Of a stretch of 64,000 bases of DNA, positions 1 to 8,388 are shown piece after piece. The DNA comes from Bacillus sp. OK048 (GTDB taxonomy: Bacteria > Bacillota > Bacilli > Bacillales > Cytobacillaceae), in the NCBI RefSeq assembly GCF_900103525.1, contig NZ_FNHN01000001.1:436958-500957 (forward strand). The letters are read 5' to 3'. The notes under the pieces were generated by a model. The model saw only the letters and a list, made by a program, of their open reading frames with translations. It searched no databases and was not told the origin of the DNA. Each line of letters opens with the position of its first letter. Position 1 is the first letter of the stretch. The position numbers and the translations under genes were made by a program.

Positions 1-349
1 GGATTGCACATGTATTTAGTAGAATAACATTGGCATCCTCTGTGGAATCTGTTGGCTCATATCCTAATGCCAAAAAGATCCCTGCCATCACCTCGGTATC
101 ATGTTCATTCATTTGACATCCATAGGTACGAATATAGAATTTACGTCCTTCTCCCATGTTGCGAAATTCTTCTGGAATAGAGAAATCGTTATGATACTTC
201 ACTTCTTCTTTACCGCGTTTTTTAGCATCCTTTAAAGAAGGTGCTGTAATGACTTGCTCAAAGTACTTGCTGTAATCCTTGGCGGATTTTTTGTCCGAAG
301 AATTAGCAGTTTCGATTTGTTGAGCTTCTAAACGTTGTTTTTCATTCAT
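1..349 (-). CDS. miaB: tRNA-2-methylthio-N6-dimethylallyladenosine synthase MiaB, N-terminal part
   Basis: Only the first ~116 codons are in the window; the rest lies beyond position 1. MiaB is a radical-SAM enzyme with two Fe-S clusters that adds a methylthio group to i6A37 of tRNAs reading UNN codons. The visible part has a charged leader followed by [14 protein letters not shown], the start of the UPF0004 domain with the first cluster cysteine, and ends at LLNTCAI, which holds the second. The ATG at 349 follows an AAAGGAG ribosome site. The gene lies downstream of korB but behind that gene's terminator, so it probably has its own promoter in the ~150 bp upstream. The call is firm; the missing radical-SAM and TRAM domains are assumed. 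Confidence 0.93.
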   Translation of the reverse strand, partial: MNEKQRLEAQQIETANSSDKKSAKDYSKYFEQVITAPSLKDAKKRGKEEVKYHNDFSIPEEFRNMGEGRKFYIRTYGCQMNEHDTEVMAGIFLALGYEPTDSTEDANVILLNTCAI

Positions 350-496
350 CCGTAAAAAATCTCCTTTCGAACAATTAGAAAATTTGACTATGAATATTTT
401 TAAAGGTAATTTTTCCCTTGTACTAGTGTATAAGAAACCGCCTGACACACATCCGCACATTATTATAGTATAAAGGTTAATAGGTTTGAAAACAAT

Positions 497-530
497 AGAA
501 AATCCCGTAGCAGACGACTACGGGATTTTT
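497..530 (-). terminator. Intrinsic terminator after korB
   Basis: A 12-bp perfect stem (AAATCCCGTAG and complement) with a 7-nt loop begins just after the korB stop and is followed on the minus strand by TTTTC. A T-run on the other side as well makes it possibly bidirectional. Confidence 0.8.
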
Positions 531-540
531 GCGATACCTA

Positions 541-1407
541 TTACATAAATTCATTAACTAATTTATCAAAGTATTCTTGATCAAGGTCTAATTCAGCTTC
601 TGCCAAAGGAGTTTCAGAGAATCCAGAAATTAATTCTTGGTAAGACTTACGCTCTGTATTTTGATAAATCAGACCAGTAACAAGGCCATTATGTTTCATT
701 AACGTTTGCATGGCATCTTCGCGGTTTGAAGGATCATATCCTTCAATATCACTTAACTTTGTAAGATTTTCTTTAAACCAGTCATAGGTATTTACTTTGT
801 TATACGTTACACAAGGGCTGTAAACGTTTATTAGAGAGAATCCTTTATGTTTAATACCTGCTTCAATTAAAGCAGTTAAATCTTTTAAATCTGTTGAGAA
901 GCTTTGGGCTACAAATGTTGCCCCTGCAGTCAACGCCATTTCCATCGGTGAAATGGCTTGTTCAACCGAACCCATTGGAGTTGATTTCGTTTTAAATCCT
1001 ACAGCTGAACGCGGAGACGTTTGTCCCTTTGTCAATCCATAAATTTGGTTATCCATTACAACGTAAGTAATGTCAATATTTCTGCGAATAGCATGAATGG
1101 TATGCCCCATACCAATTGCAAAACCGTCTCCATCACCGCCTGAAGCGATAACTGTTAAATCACGGTTTGCCATTTTTACACCTTGGGCGATTGGTAATGA
1201 ACGTCCATGAATTCCATGGAAACCATATGAATTAATGTATCCAGAGATACGACCAGAACATCCGATACCAGAAATAACAGCTAAATTTTCAGGCTCTAGA
1301 CCTACATTTGCTGCTGCACGTTGCATTGCCGCTTGTACAGAGAAGTCGCCACAGCCAGGGCACCAGTTCGGTTTTACATTATTTCTAAAATCTTTAAAAG
1401 TGGCCAT
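541..1407 (-). CDS. korB: 2-oxoacid:ferredoxin oxidoreductase, beta subunit
   Basis: This is the thiamine-diphosphate and Fe-S subunit of an enzyme that oxidatively decarboxylates a 2-oxoacid, probably 2-oxoglutarate, to acyl-CoA and reduces ferredoxin. The ThDP/Mg motif GDGDGFAIG is at residues 91-99 and NQIYGLTKGQ at 120-129. Cluster cysteine candidates are C16 and C19 (WCPGC), C50 and C199. The 288-aa length is normal for the two-subunit bacterial type, which lacks a fused ferredoxin domain. It starts 2 bp after the korA stop, so the two genes are co-transcribed and probably translationally coupled. The substrate cannot be decided from sequence; 2-oxoglutarate is inferred from related Bacillus and actinobacterial enzymes. 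Confidence 0.9.
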   Translation of the reverse strand: MATFKDFRNNVKPNWCPGCGDFSVQAAMQRAAANVGLEPENLAVISGIGCSGRISGYINSYGFHGIHGRSLPIAQGVKMANRDLTVIASGGDGDGFAIGMGHTIHAIRRNIDITYVVMDNQIYGLTKGQTSPRSAVGFKTKSTPMGSVEQAISPMEMALTAGATFVAQSFSTDLKDLTALIEAGIKHKGFSLINVYSPCVTYNKVNTYDWFKENLTKLSDIEGYDPSNREDAMQTLMKHNGLVTGLIYQNTERKSYQELISGFSETPLAEAELDLDQEYFDKLVNEFM

Positions 1408-1409
1408 GT

Positions 1410-3146
1410 TTAGAACAACTCCTTACATTTTGTATATACTTCGTGTGGTAAGAACGGATTACCGTCATATTTTAAATGTTTAATAATCTTTTCAGCATGA
1501 CCAACATTCATTTTCATGATGTTTGCCAATTGTCCAGTTGCATTGTTTTCAACAACGACAACTTTTTTTGCTGAACGAACAAGTGGAAGGACTTCGTCCG
1601 TTGGGAATGGGTGGATTAAACGAATCTGTGCATGATTCACTTTTATTCCTTCATTTTCTAAACGTACCATCGCTTCCTCAATTACACCTCTAGTAGAGTT
1701 AAAGCCAACTAGTAAAACGTCTGCATCTTCATGCTTCGTATTTTTATAAACAGGTGTTTTGAAACGAATATTTTCAATTTTACGGAATCGCTTGTCCATT
1801 TGAGCAATTCTATTTACAGCTGATTCTGAAGGCTTTCCAGTTTCATCATGTTCTACCCCTGTAACATGGTGGATGCCATTTTTCATACCAGGAATAACAC
1901 GTGGAGAAACTCCATCAGTAGTAACTTCATATCGTTTGAAATATCCTTTGTTTTCAATTTCAGGAATTTCATCTGTTACGAGCTTGCCGCGTCTAATTTC
2001 AACTTTATCCATACTTAAAGGCTCAACTGTCTGCTTTCCTAAGGATAGTTGAAGGTCTGTCAGAATAATAACAGGACATTGATATTCTTCAGCAAGGTTA
2101 AACGCCTCTGCCGTGTCATAGAATGCTTCTTCTACCGTACTTGGTGCCATAACGATTTTAGGGATTTCTCCATGTGTACCATAGATCATCGCCATTAAAT
2201 CTGATTGTTCCTGCTTTGTGGGTAATCCAGTAGAAGGACCTCCACGCTGCGTATCAACAACAACAAGTGGAGTTTCAGTAATACCTGAAAGACCAATTGC
2301 TTCCATTTTTAAAGAAAGGCCTGGACCAGCAGATGCAGTAATGGTACGAACACCAGCATAGTTAGCACCAATTGCCATTGTACAAGCAGCAATTTCATCT
2401 TCTGTTTGAATAACAGCTCCACCAAGTGCAGGAAGCTTTTTAATTAAATATTCCATTATTTCAGAAGCTGGTGTAATGGGGTAAGCAGCCATAAAACGAC
2501 AGCCAGCAGCAACGGCTCCTAATGCAATTGCATCGTTTCCAATCATAAACATCCGCTTCTTGCCGTCAGCTTTTTCCAGCTCCATAATTTCAGTGCCATC
2601 CACAAGCTGTTTTTTCATATAATCAAATCCAGCTTTAATTGCATCCATGTTTTTCGCTACTACTTGAGCACCTTTTTTACCGAAAATCTCTTGAACTACT
2701 TCTTCAAACACATGGATATCAAGGTCCAAAACAGCAGAAGTCGCCCCAATGGCTACCATGTTTTTCATAAGAGAAGTCCCTAACTCAGTAGCAATTTCTG
2801 TAAATGGAACCGCATACAATGAGCTTTGCGTATCTTCCGGTTTTTTTGGCGTGAATTTTGCATCTGCAAGGATTACACCTTTAGCATGCAACTCTTTGTA
2901 ATTTAAATCGATTGTTTCTTGGTCAAAAGCGACAAGAATATCAAGATCATCAGAGATAGAACGAACTTCTGTCGTACTTACTCTAATTTTGTTATTGGTA
3001 TGACCACCTTTAATACGAGATGAAAAGTGACGATAACCATATAAGTAATAACCGAGGCGATTCAATGCAATAGCAAATATTTCCCCTGTACTTTCAATAC
3101 CTTCCCCTTGTTGTCCGCCAACTTTCCACGAAAGTTGATTGATCAT
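1410..3146 (-). CDS. korA: 2-oxoacid:ferredoxin oxidoreductase, fused gamma-alpha subunit
   Basis: This is the partner of korB. Residues ~1-190 form the gamma domain (start SWKVGGQQGEGIESTGEIFA), and ~200-578 form the pyrimidine-binding alpha domain plus the C-terminal transketolase-like domain. IGANYAGVRTITASAGPGLSLKMEAIGLSG shows the typical GPG segment. The length of 578 aa fits the fused type. The ATG at 3146 follows an AAAGGGG ribosome site. korA is first in a two-gene unit with a long upstream region holding a cre-like site, which suggests catabolite control. In Bacillus cereus-group genomes the same pair lies between spoVS and miaB, as here. The function is confident; the physiological substrate and direction are inferred. 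Confidence 0.9.
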   Translation of the reverse strand: MINQLSWKVGGQQGEGIESTGEIFAIALNRLGYYLYGYRHFSSRIKGGHTNNKIRVSTTEVRSISDDLDILVAFDQETIDLNYKELHAKGVILADAKFTPKKPEDTQSSLYAVPFTEIATELGTSLMKNMVAIGATSAVLDLDIHVFEEVVQEIFGKKGAQVVAKNMDAIKAGFDYMKKQLVDGTEIMELEKADGKKRMFMIGNDAIALGAVAAGCRFMAAYPITPASEIMEYLIKKLPALGGAVIQTEDEIAACTMAIGANYAGVRTITASAGPGLSLKMEAIGLSGITETPLVVVDTQRGGPSTGLPTKQEQSDLMAMIYGTHGEIPKIVMAPSTVEEAFYDTAEAFNLAEEYQCPVIILTDLQLSLGKQTVEPLSMDKVEIRRGKLVTDEIPEIENKGYFKRYEVTTDGVSPRVIPGMKNGIHHVTGVEHDETGKPSESAVNRIAQMDKRFRKIENIRFKTPVYKNTKHEDADVLLVGFNSTRGVIEEAMVRLENEGIKVNHAQIRLIHPFPTDEVLPLVRSAKKVVVVENNATGQLANIMKMNVGHAEKIIKHLKYDGNPFLPHEVYTKCKELF

Positions 3147-3519
3147 GACTTACACCCCTTTGGATATGTAAAAAGTATATTTTTTAAATCGCGTTTAGTG
3201 TAGCACTTTTCCGAGTAATTCACTAGAATTTAGCCTATCGTGCTTTAAAGACGAAATAATATGAATTCAGAGAATGTACTAAACGCTTACAATTCTAGAC
3301 CTCATAACAAAAAATTGCAACCCTTTCGCATTAAAAATTGTCTAAAATATGAATATTTTTTCATAATTTAAAAATTGACATTTGCTTGATTTATGTGAAT
3401 GGCCATAAAATGCCATTCCTACGGCTTTTGCAAGATATTTCTTAATATATCTACACCTATTATTTTACCATAGAAAGCGTTTTCGGGTTTTCTAGAATAA
3501 TATTTTACCTGAAATAATA
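3147..3519. other. Non-coding region upstream of korA
   Basis: There is no credible gene in this AT-rich stretch between korA and the spoVS terminator. It carries a good cre-like site at 3278-3292 and a poorer one near 3470-3484. A TATACT hexamer about 20 bp before the korA ribosome site could be a -10 element, but no convincing -35 accompanies it. Confidence 0.5.
3278..3292 (-). promoter_or_regulatory. Possible CcpA (cre) site upstream of korAB
   Basis: The minus strand reads TTGTAAGCGTTTAGT, which matches the Bacillus cre consensus WTGNAANCGNWNNCW at all but one position. It lies ~130 bp upstream of the korA start. Chance matches with one error are common in AT-rich DNA, so CcpA control of korAB is only an inference. 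Confidence 0.4.
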
Positions 3520-3551
3520 GCATAAAAATACCTGCTTATAGATAAGCAGGT
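3520..3551 (-). terminator. Intrinsic terminator after spoVS
   Basis: A 10-bp perfect inverted repeat (ACCTGCTTAT and complement) with a 2-nt spacer is followed on the minus strand by ATTTTTATG. It lies ~50 bp after the spoVS stop. Confidence 0.75.
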
Positions 3552-3599
3552 AAAAAGGTCGTTATTTGTTCTTCTTTCTCATGTTTGATTCTATCTCCT

Positions 3600-3860
3600 T
3601 CATCTCGGTTCAACAATAAGCTTTATAGCCGTGCGTTCTTCACCATCAATTTGAATATCAGTGAACGCAGGGATGCAAATCAAATCAACTCCGCTAGGTG
3701 CTACAAATCCTCTTGCAATCGCTACTGCCTTAACAGCTTGATTTAATGCACCTGCACCAATCGCCTGTATTTCTGCTGCACCTCTTTCACGCAGAACTCC
3801 AGCAAGTGCACCAGCTACAGAATTAGGATTAGATTTTGCTGAAACTTTTAATATTTCCAT
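3600..3860 (-). CDS. spoVS: Stage V sporulation protein S
   Basis: This is an 86-aa protein of the SpoVS/Alba-like superfamily, needed for progress through stage V (coat assembly and septation control) in B. subtilis. The sequence from MEILKVSAKS to KLIVEPR is nearly invariant across bacilli. The open frame extends 40 codons upstream, but the ATG at 3860 follows a GGGGGAG ribosome site and gives exactly the family length, so the longer start is rejected. A SigH-like promoter lies inside the discarded extension, which agrees with the known SigH dependence of spoVS. The gene is monocistronic, with its own terminator and separated from ymdB by another one. Confidence 0.95.
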   Translation of the reverse strand: MEILKVSAKSNPNSVAGALAGVLRERGAAEIQAIGAGALNQAVKAVAIARGFVAPSGVDLICIPAFTDIQIDGEERTAIKLIVEPR

Positions 3861-3940
3861 TCCTAGCTCCCCCTTGTATAATCCCGATCCTGGCATGAGC
3901 AGTTTCATGAGCAAATCAGGTATATAAGTTTCCACTGCTA

Positions 3941-3972
3941 CTATATTCATTCTACAATTGACATATTCCGGC
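3941..3972 (-). promoter_or_regulatory. Candidate SigH promoter of spoVS
   Basis: On the minus strand GCCGGAATA (-35 region, one mismatch to RnAGGAWWW) is followed 12 nt later by AATGAATAT (full match to RnnGAATWW). The predicted start point is ~75 nt before the spoVS ATG. spoVS is SigH-dependent in B. subtilis; the site itself is a pattern match. Confidence 0.5.
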
Positions 3973-4001
3973 TTGGACAAAAAAAGTGCTTATTTATCTA
4001 A

Positions 4002-4030
4002 TAAAGAAAAACCCTCCAAATTGGAAGGTT
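4002..4030 (-). terminator. Intrinsic terminator after ymdB
   Basis: A stem AACCTTCCA/TGGAGGGTT with one G-T pair overlaps the ymdB stop and is followed by TTTTTCTTT on the minus strand. Confidence 0.8.
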
Positions 4031-4826
4031 ACGAATACCAAGGATTATCTTCATTTATTAAAATTCTTTCCAGTTTTTTGCACTTGCCAGTTTTTCTGTC
4101 AAGTTCCATGTAGACTCCACTAAGCTGGGTTCTACCCGTTTTAGGGACTTCAAATCTTACTGGAAGGCTTGTAAGGAATTTTGTGATGACAGCTTCCCTC
4201 TCCATTCCAAGAATTCCATCATACGGACCTGTCATCCCTACATCCGTTAAATAGCCTGTACCATTCGGCAGGACACGGCTATCTGCGGTTTGGACATGTG
4301 TATGCGTTCCGACGACTGCAGAAACCCTTCCATCTAAATACCAACCCATTGCCAGTTTTTCACTAGTTGCTTCTGCATGAAAATCCACAAAAATAAAAGG
4401 TGTCCTTGCTTGAGCCAATTCCACCAATTCATCAGCTTTTTTAAATGGACAATCTAACGGAGGCATAAAGGTACGACCTTGCAAATTTATTACAGCAACT
4501 TCCAAATCATTTACCTTAAAAAAGACTAATCCTCTACCTGGAGTTCCTTCAGGGAAATTTGCCGGCCGCACCATATTCTTTGCCGAATCGATAAATTCAA
4601 AAATCTCTTTATTATCCCAAGAGTGGTTTCCAAGAGTCACGGCTTGAGCACCAGCTCCCAGAAATTCTCGGTAAATTTTTTCTGTAATGCCTCTGCCGCC
4701 TGCTGCATTTTCACCATTTATTATCGTAAAATTAGGTCGATATTTATCCTTTATTTTTGGTACATACTCTTTCACCATATCTCGGCCTGGCGAGCCTACT
4801 ACATCTCCAATAAATAATAAGTTCAT
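4029..4826 (-). CDS. ymdB: YmdB family metallophosphoesterase (2',3'-cyclic nucleotide phosphodiesterase)
   Basis: This is a dinuclear metal phosphodiesterase of the calcineurin-like fold. The B. subtilis homologue hydrolyses 2',3'-cNMPs and affects the biofilm/motility decision. The metal-ligand pattern is complete: D8, E39 and N40 (NGEN), N67 and H68 (GNH), H150 (DFH), H175 and H177 (THTH). The length of 265 aa is normal. It lies 106 bp downstream of rny, as in most bacilli, but the strong rny terminator sits between them, so expression depends on read-through or a small separate promoter. The biochemical class is confident; the in vivo role is by analogy. Confidence 0.92.
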   Translation of the reverse strand: MNLLFIGDVVGSPGRDMVKEYVPKIKDKYRPNFTIINGENAAGGRGITEKIYREFLGAGAQAVTLGNHSWDNKEIFEFIDSAKNMVRPANFPEGTPGRGLVFFKVNDLEVAVINLQGRTFMPPLDCPFKKADELVELAQARTPFIFVDFHAEATSEKLAMGWYLDGRVSAVVGTHTHVQTADSRVLPNGTGYLTDVGMTGPYDGILGMEREAVITKFLTSLPVRFEVPKTGRTQLSGVYMELDRKTGKCKKLERILINEDNPWYS

Positions 4827-4901
4827 TTGTTATCCTTTCAAAAGCCATATTTACTATAAATTGTATCACACTTTTATTGAATTTAACCGCCAATCAAATA
4901 G

Positions 4902-4937
4902 GCAAAAATAAAGCGGTGCTAAAAGCACCGCTTTATT
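4902..4937 (-). terminator. Intrinsic terminator after rny
   Basis: A long stem, AAATAAAGCGGTGCT with its complement, overlaps the rny stop codon and ends in TTTATTTTTGCC on the minus strand. Confidence 0.88.
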
Positions 4938-6492
4938 TTGCATATTCCACAGCCCGTGTTTCACGGATCACTGTTACTTTAATATGTCCTGGATAATCAA
5001 GCTCTTCTTCAATTCGTTTCCGAATATCTCGAGCTAGACGATGTGCAGCTAAATCATCAACCGCATCAGGTCTTACAATAATCCGCACTTCACGACCAGC
5101 TTGGATCGCAAAGGACTTCTCAACACCTTCATACGACTCAGAAATTTCCTCCAATTTTTCTAAACGGCGGATATAGTTTTCAAGAGTCTCACTTCTTGCA
5201 CCAGGTCGTGCAGCTGATAATGCGTCAGCAGCAGCAACTAGAACAGAAATGATTGATGTTGGTGCAGTATCCCCATGATGTGAAGCAATACTATTGATAA
5301 CAACTGGGTGTTCCTTGTATTTAGTTGCAAGCTCAACCCCAATTTCAACATGGCTTCCTTCTACTTCATGGTCAATTGCCTTACCGATATCGTGCAAGAG
5401 GCCTGCTCGGCGTGCCAGCGTCTCATCCTCACCAAGCTCAGCTGCAAGTAAGCCCGAAAGCTGTGCAACCTCCATTGAATGTTTTAAGACATTTTGTCCG
5501 TAACTTGTACGGAACTTTAAGCGACCAAGGATTTTAATTAGGTCTGGATGCAATCCGTGAACTCCGACTTCAAAGGTCGTTTGTTCACCTACTTCACGGA
5601 TATACTCATCCACTTCACGACGAGATTTTTCAACCATTTCCTCAATACGTGCAGGATGGATCCGTCCGTCTTGAACTAACTTTTCAAGAGCCAAACGGGC
5701 AGTTTCTCGACGAATTGGATCAAAGCCTGATAGAATTACCGCCTCTGGCGTATCATCGATAATCAAATCAATTCCAGTAAGCGTTTCTAATGTACGGATA
5801 TTTCTTCCTTCACGGCCGATGATACGACCCTTCATTTCATCATTTGGAAGGTTGACGACAGATACTGTCGTTTCCGCAACATGGTCAGCAGCGCAACGCT
5901 GGATGGCGAGCGATAAGATTTCCTTCGCTTTTTTATCAGCTTCTTCTTTCGCGCGATTTTCACTTTCTTTAATCATTATCGCAGTGTCATAGGTTAACTC
6001 CTGCTCCATTTTATCGATAATGATATGCTTCGCTTCCTCACGAGTCAAACTCGAAATACGTTCAAGTTCTGTTTGTTGTTTTCGTACTAGTTCGTCCACT
6101 TTGCTTTCCATCTGTTCAATATGCTGTTGTCTTTGGTTTAGAGAATCATCCTTCTTTTCTAGTAGAATTTCTCGTTTATTTAACGATTCATCCTTTCGAT
6201 CTAAATTCTCTTCTCTTTGCAGTAAACGGTTTTCTTGTTTTTGCAGTTCATTTCTTCGTTCACGAACTTCGCGTTCGGCTTCAGTACGAAGCTTGTGAAT
6301 TTCATCCTTTGCCTCTAGCAAAGCTTCTTTTTTCAATGAATCAGCATCACGCTTTGCATCTTCAAGAATCTGCTCTGCAGCATTCTTTGCTCCTGCTATT
6401 TTTGCCTCAGCAATGGATTTACGAACAAAATAGCCAACAACGGCACCGACGCCAATGCCAAGCAAAATGGAGATGATAGTAATAGTTTCCAT
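4933..6492 (-). CDS. rny: Ribonuclease Y
   Basis: This membrane-bound endoribonuclease starts bulk mRNA decay in Firmicutes. Residues ~3-22 form one membrane helix. A highly charged coiled coil with repeats of E, K, R and Q runs from ~25 to ~190. A KH domain follows with [15 protein letters not shown], then an HD domain with HSMEVA and HDIGKAID. The open frame extends 28 codons further, but the ATG at 6492 sits 6 nt after a perfect AGGAGGTG and gives 519 aa, against 520 in B. subtilis. A strong SigA-type promoter lies ~140 bp upstream. It is the terminal unit after recA, separated by the recA terminator. The identification is very secure. Confidence 0.96.
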   Translation of the reverse strand: METITIISILLGIGVGAVVGYFVRKSIAEAKIAGAKNAAEQILEDAKRDADSLKKEALLEAKDEIHKLRTEAEREVRERRNELQKQENRLLQREENLDRKDESLNKREILLEKKDDSLNQRQQHIEQMESKVDELVRKQQTELERISSLTREEAKHIIIDKMEQELTYDTAIMIKESENRAKEEADKKAKEILSLAIQRCAADHVAETTVSVVNLPNDEMKGRIIGREGRNIRTLETLTGIDLIIDDTPEAVILSGFDPIRRETARLALEKLVQDGRIHPARIEEMVEKSRREVDEYIREVGEQTTFEVGVHGLHPDLIKILGRLKFRTSYGQNVLKHSMEVAQLSGLLAAELGEDETLARRAGLLHDIGKAIDHEVEGSHVEIGVELATKYKEHPVVINSIASHHGDTAPTSIISVLVAAADALSAARPGARSETLENYIRRLEKLEEISESYEGVEKSFAIQAGREVRIIVRPDAVDDLAAHRLARDIRKRIEEELDYPGHIKVTVIRETRAVEYAK

Positions 6493-6627
6493 CGTTACAC
6501 CTCCTCTTGCTATAGACTTTAAGTTACACTTTTTTAAGTGTCGGCATGTACATTGGTTTGGTTCAACATACAGCAAGCACCAAGCTTTTCATTGTATTAT
6601 TAACAAAAATGTAAAATATACATGTTA

Positions 6628-6656
6628 ATTGTAAATGTGTGTATATTCATTGTCAA
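6628..6656 (-). promoter_or_regulatory. SigA-type promoter of rny
   Basis: On the minus strand a perfect TTGACA is separated by 17 bp from TACAAT. It implies a leader of roughly 130 nt before the rny ATG. The ~170 bp between it and recA otherwise hold only the recA terminator and AT-rich spacer. Confidence 0.75.
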
Positions 6657-6769
6657 GGGTAACTCCTGCTAGCTTTTGGAAATATTTAGACTTTGTTCTA
6701 ATTATTTAAATCTACAAAATCTAGTGTATATGAATAAAAATACAAATATATGTTTTTTTATTCATAGTT

Positions 6770-6802
6770 ACTAAAAAAGCAAAACCTAATCAGGTTTTGC
6801 TC
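6770..6802 (-). terminator. Intrinsic terminator after recA
   Basis: A 10-bp perfect stem AGCAAAACCT with its complement and a GATT loop is followed by TTTTTTAG on the minus strand, just after the recA stop. Confidence 0.88.
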
Positions 6803-6808
6803 ATAATT

Positions 6809-7855
6809 TTAGTCTATTAATTCAAACTGATCATCTTCATCGGCAGTTTCAGTCACGATTTTCTCTCCATCTAATCCAAAGTGACCACGGATTTTTTGCT
6901 GAATATCAAGACGAATACTTGGATTTTCTCTTAAGAATAACTTTGCATTTTCACGTCCTTGACCAATTCTTTCATCATTATATGAATACCAAGAACCGCT
7001 TTTTTGAACAATATCTAATTCGGAGCCAATATCAACAATTTCTCCTTCTTTAGAAATACCTTCACCATACATAATATCCACTTCTGCTGTACGGAATGGC
7101 GGTGCAACTTTATTTTTAACTACTTTGATTTTTGTTTTGTTTCCTACGACATCGGTTCCTTGCTTTATCGCTTCTGCACGGCGAACTTCAATACGTACAG
7201 TCGAATAGAATTTCAACGCGCGTCCACCAGGGGTTGTCTCAGGGTTTCCAAACATAATTCCAATCTTTTCACGTACCTGGTTAATAAAGATCGCGATTGT
7301 CTTCGATTTGTTAATAGCACCTGATAATTTACGGAGTGCTTGGGACATTAAGCGTGCTTGAAGGCCCATGTGAGAATCTCCCATTTCCCCTTCAATTTCC
7401 GCCTTTGGAACTAATGCTGCAACGGAGTCGACAACAAGAATATCAATTGCACCGCTTCGAACAAGTGCCTCAGCAATTTCAAGTGCCTGTTCCCCTGTAT
7501 CCGGCTGGGATAGCAATAACTCATCGATGTTTACTCCAAGTTTTTGTGCATATGCAGGGTCTAGGGCATGCTCCGCATCAATAAATGCTGCTTGTCCGCC
7601 TCCTGCTTGAACTTCTGCAATTGCATGAAGGGCAACCGTCGTTTTACCCGAGCTTTCCGGTCCATATATTTCGATAATTCTTCCTCTAGGATATCCGCCT
7701 ACTCCAAGTGCAGCATCAAGTGCCAATGAGCCACTTGGGCTTGTTAAAATCCTTGTATCAGTTTTCTCTCCCATTTTCATAATGGAGCCTTTACCGAATT
7801 GCTTTTCAATCTGTTTGAGTGCCATTTCTAAAGCCGCTTTACGATCATTACTCAC
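6809..7855 (-). CDS. recA: Recombinase RecA
   Basis: RecA forms filaments on single-stranded DNA, catalyses strand exchange and triggers LexA self-cleavage. The Walker A motif GPESSGKT is at residues 65-72; the ATPase core and the conserved [14 protein letters not shown] and [16 protein letters not shown] segments are intact. The frame could start 10 codons earlier, but the GTG at 7855 follows GGGAGG and gives 348 aa, exactly the B. subtilis length. An SOS box and a SigA promoter with correct spacing lie 70-120 bp upstream, so damage-inducible control is likely. A MITE-like repeat lies between recA and cinA, outside this promoter. Confidence 0.97.
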   Translation of the reverse strand: MSNDRKAALEMALKQIEKQFGKGSIMKMGEKTDTRILTSPSGSLALDAALGVGGYPRGRIIEIYGPESSGKTTVALHAIAEVQAGGGQAAFIDAEHALDPAYAQKLGVNIDELLLSQPDTGEQALEIAEALVRSGAIDILVVDSVAALVPKAEIEGEMGDSHMGLQARLMSQALRKLSGAINKSKTIAIFINQVREKIGIMFGNPETTPGGRALKFYSTVRIEVRRAEAIKQGTDVVGNKTKIKVVKNKVAPPFRTAEVDIMYGEGISKEGEIVDIGSELDIVQKSGSWYSYNDERIGQGRENAKLFLRENPSIRLDIQQKIRGHFGLDGEKIVTETADEDDQFELID

Positions 7856-7924
7856 TACTAGTTCCTCCCTTATATATAAACCCAAAAGTTAATAGCCAAA
7901 TCTATTTATTTAAATCCTATTAAT

Positions 7925-7953
7925 AATATAACCTCTTTCAAGACTTTTGTCGA
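7925..7953 (-). promoter_or_regulatory. SigA-type promoter of recA
   Basis: On the minus strand TCGACA and TATATT are separated by 17 bp. The -35 element lies just downstream of the SOS box, an arrangement like that of B. subtilis recA. Confidence 0.65.
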
Positions 7954-7962
7954 GCAAAAAGT

Positions 7963-7976
7963 CGAACATCCATTCG
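7963..7976 (-). promoter_or_regulatory. LexA (DinR) SOS box upstream of recA
   Basis: The minus strand reads CGAATGGATGTTCG, matching the Bacillus SOS consensus CGAACNNNNGTTCG with one change (T at the fifth base). From memory, the B. subtilis recA box has the same change. Confidence 0.75.
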
Positions 7977-8090
7977 ATTTTTTTGAAGTAATAAATCATG
8001 TAAAAATAGGTAATTCCCTCAGACGCTTTTACCTTTTTCAAAATCTATTAAGCTCTAATTTACTTAATTGGGTTATTTTCAGACATTATT

Positions 8091-8351
8091 ATTTTAATGG
8101 CTGTGTTAAACTAGGCTGTTGATTTTTGCTCCAGGCGCTTCGCTTTCCGCAGGCGGTTCGGGAAGCCTCCTCGGCGCTAAAGCGCCTGCGGGGTCTCCCC
8201 TGTCCCGTCCTCCTGCAGGACATTGATTTACATCCTCGAATCTGCCCACGCACGAAGAAAATGCGATAGCATTTTCGAGGAGTCTCGCGCCTTCCGCAAA
8301 AATCAACATAGTTATAAAATCAACAATTACCTTTAACACAGCCATTTTAAT
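8091..8351. repeat. 8-bp target duplication flanking the MITE-like element
   Basis: ATTTTAAT occurs at 8091-8098 and again at 8344-8351, in direct orientation and directly against the outer ends of the inverted repeats of the element at 8099-8343. A perfect 8-bp AT-rich duplication is what transposition by a DDE transposase leaves. Confidence 0.7.
8099..8343. mobile_element. MITE-like non-autonomous element, copy 1
   Basis: This 245-bp non-coding element has perfect 12-bp terminal inverted repeats (GGCTGTGTTAAA and complement). Subterminal GTTGATTTTTGC and a matching AAAATCAAC strengthen the palindromic ends. The core is much richer in G and C than its surroundings and contains short palindromes such as GGCGCTAAAGCGCC. 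It carries no transposase. A second copy with ~85 bp of almost identical core lies at 54226-54467. Compared with that copy, this one has an extra ~60 bp at about 8221-8280 containing a hairpin. The open frame crossing it is treated as spurious. The mobilising transposase family is unknown. Confidence 0.75.
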
Positions 8352-8388
8352 AAAAAAATCACAGTGAGTTGTTTTACTCACTGTGATT
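8352..8388 (-). terminator. Intrinsic terminator of cinA
   Basis: A 13-bp perfect stem, AATCACAGTGAGT with its complement, contains the cinA stop codon and is followed on the minus strand by TTTTTTTATT. The right target duplication of the MITE-like element directly abuts this T-run. Confidence 0.88.

Noticed and set aside
3861..3980. 40-residue N-terminal extension of SpoVS
   Set aside because: The ATG at 3860 has an ideal ribosome site, the 86-aa length is invariant in the family, and the extension contains the promoter.
4623..4911. Plus-strand open frames inside ymdB and similar shadows inside infB, polC, pnp, topA and others
   Set aside because: They lie antisense to strongly conserved genes, lack ribosome sites, and have composition typical of reverse frames.
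6493..6576. 28-residue N-terminal extension of RNase Y
   Set aside because: The ATG at 6492 follows a perfect ribosome site and places the membrane helix at the N-terminus, as in all homologues.
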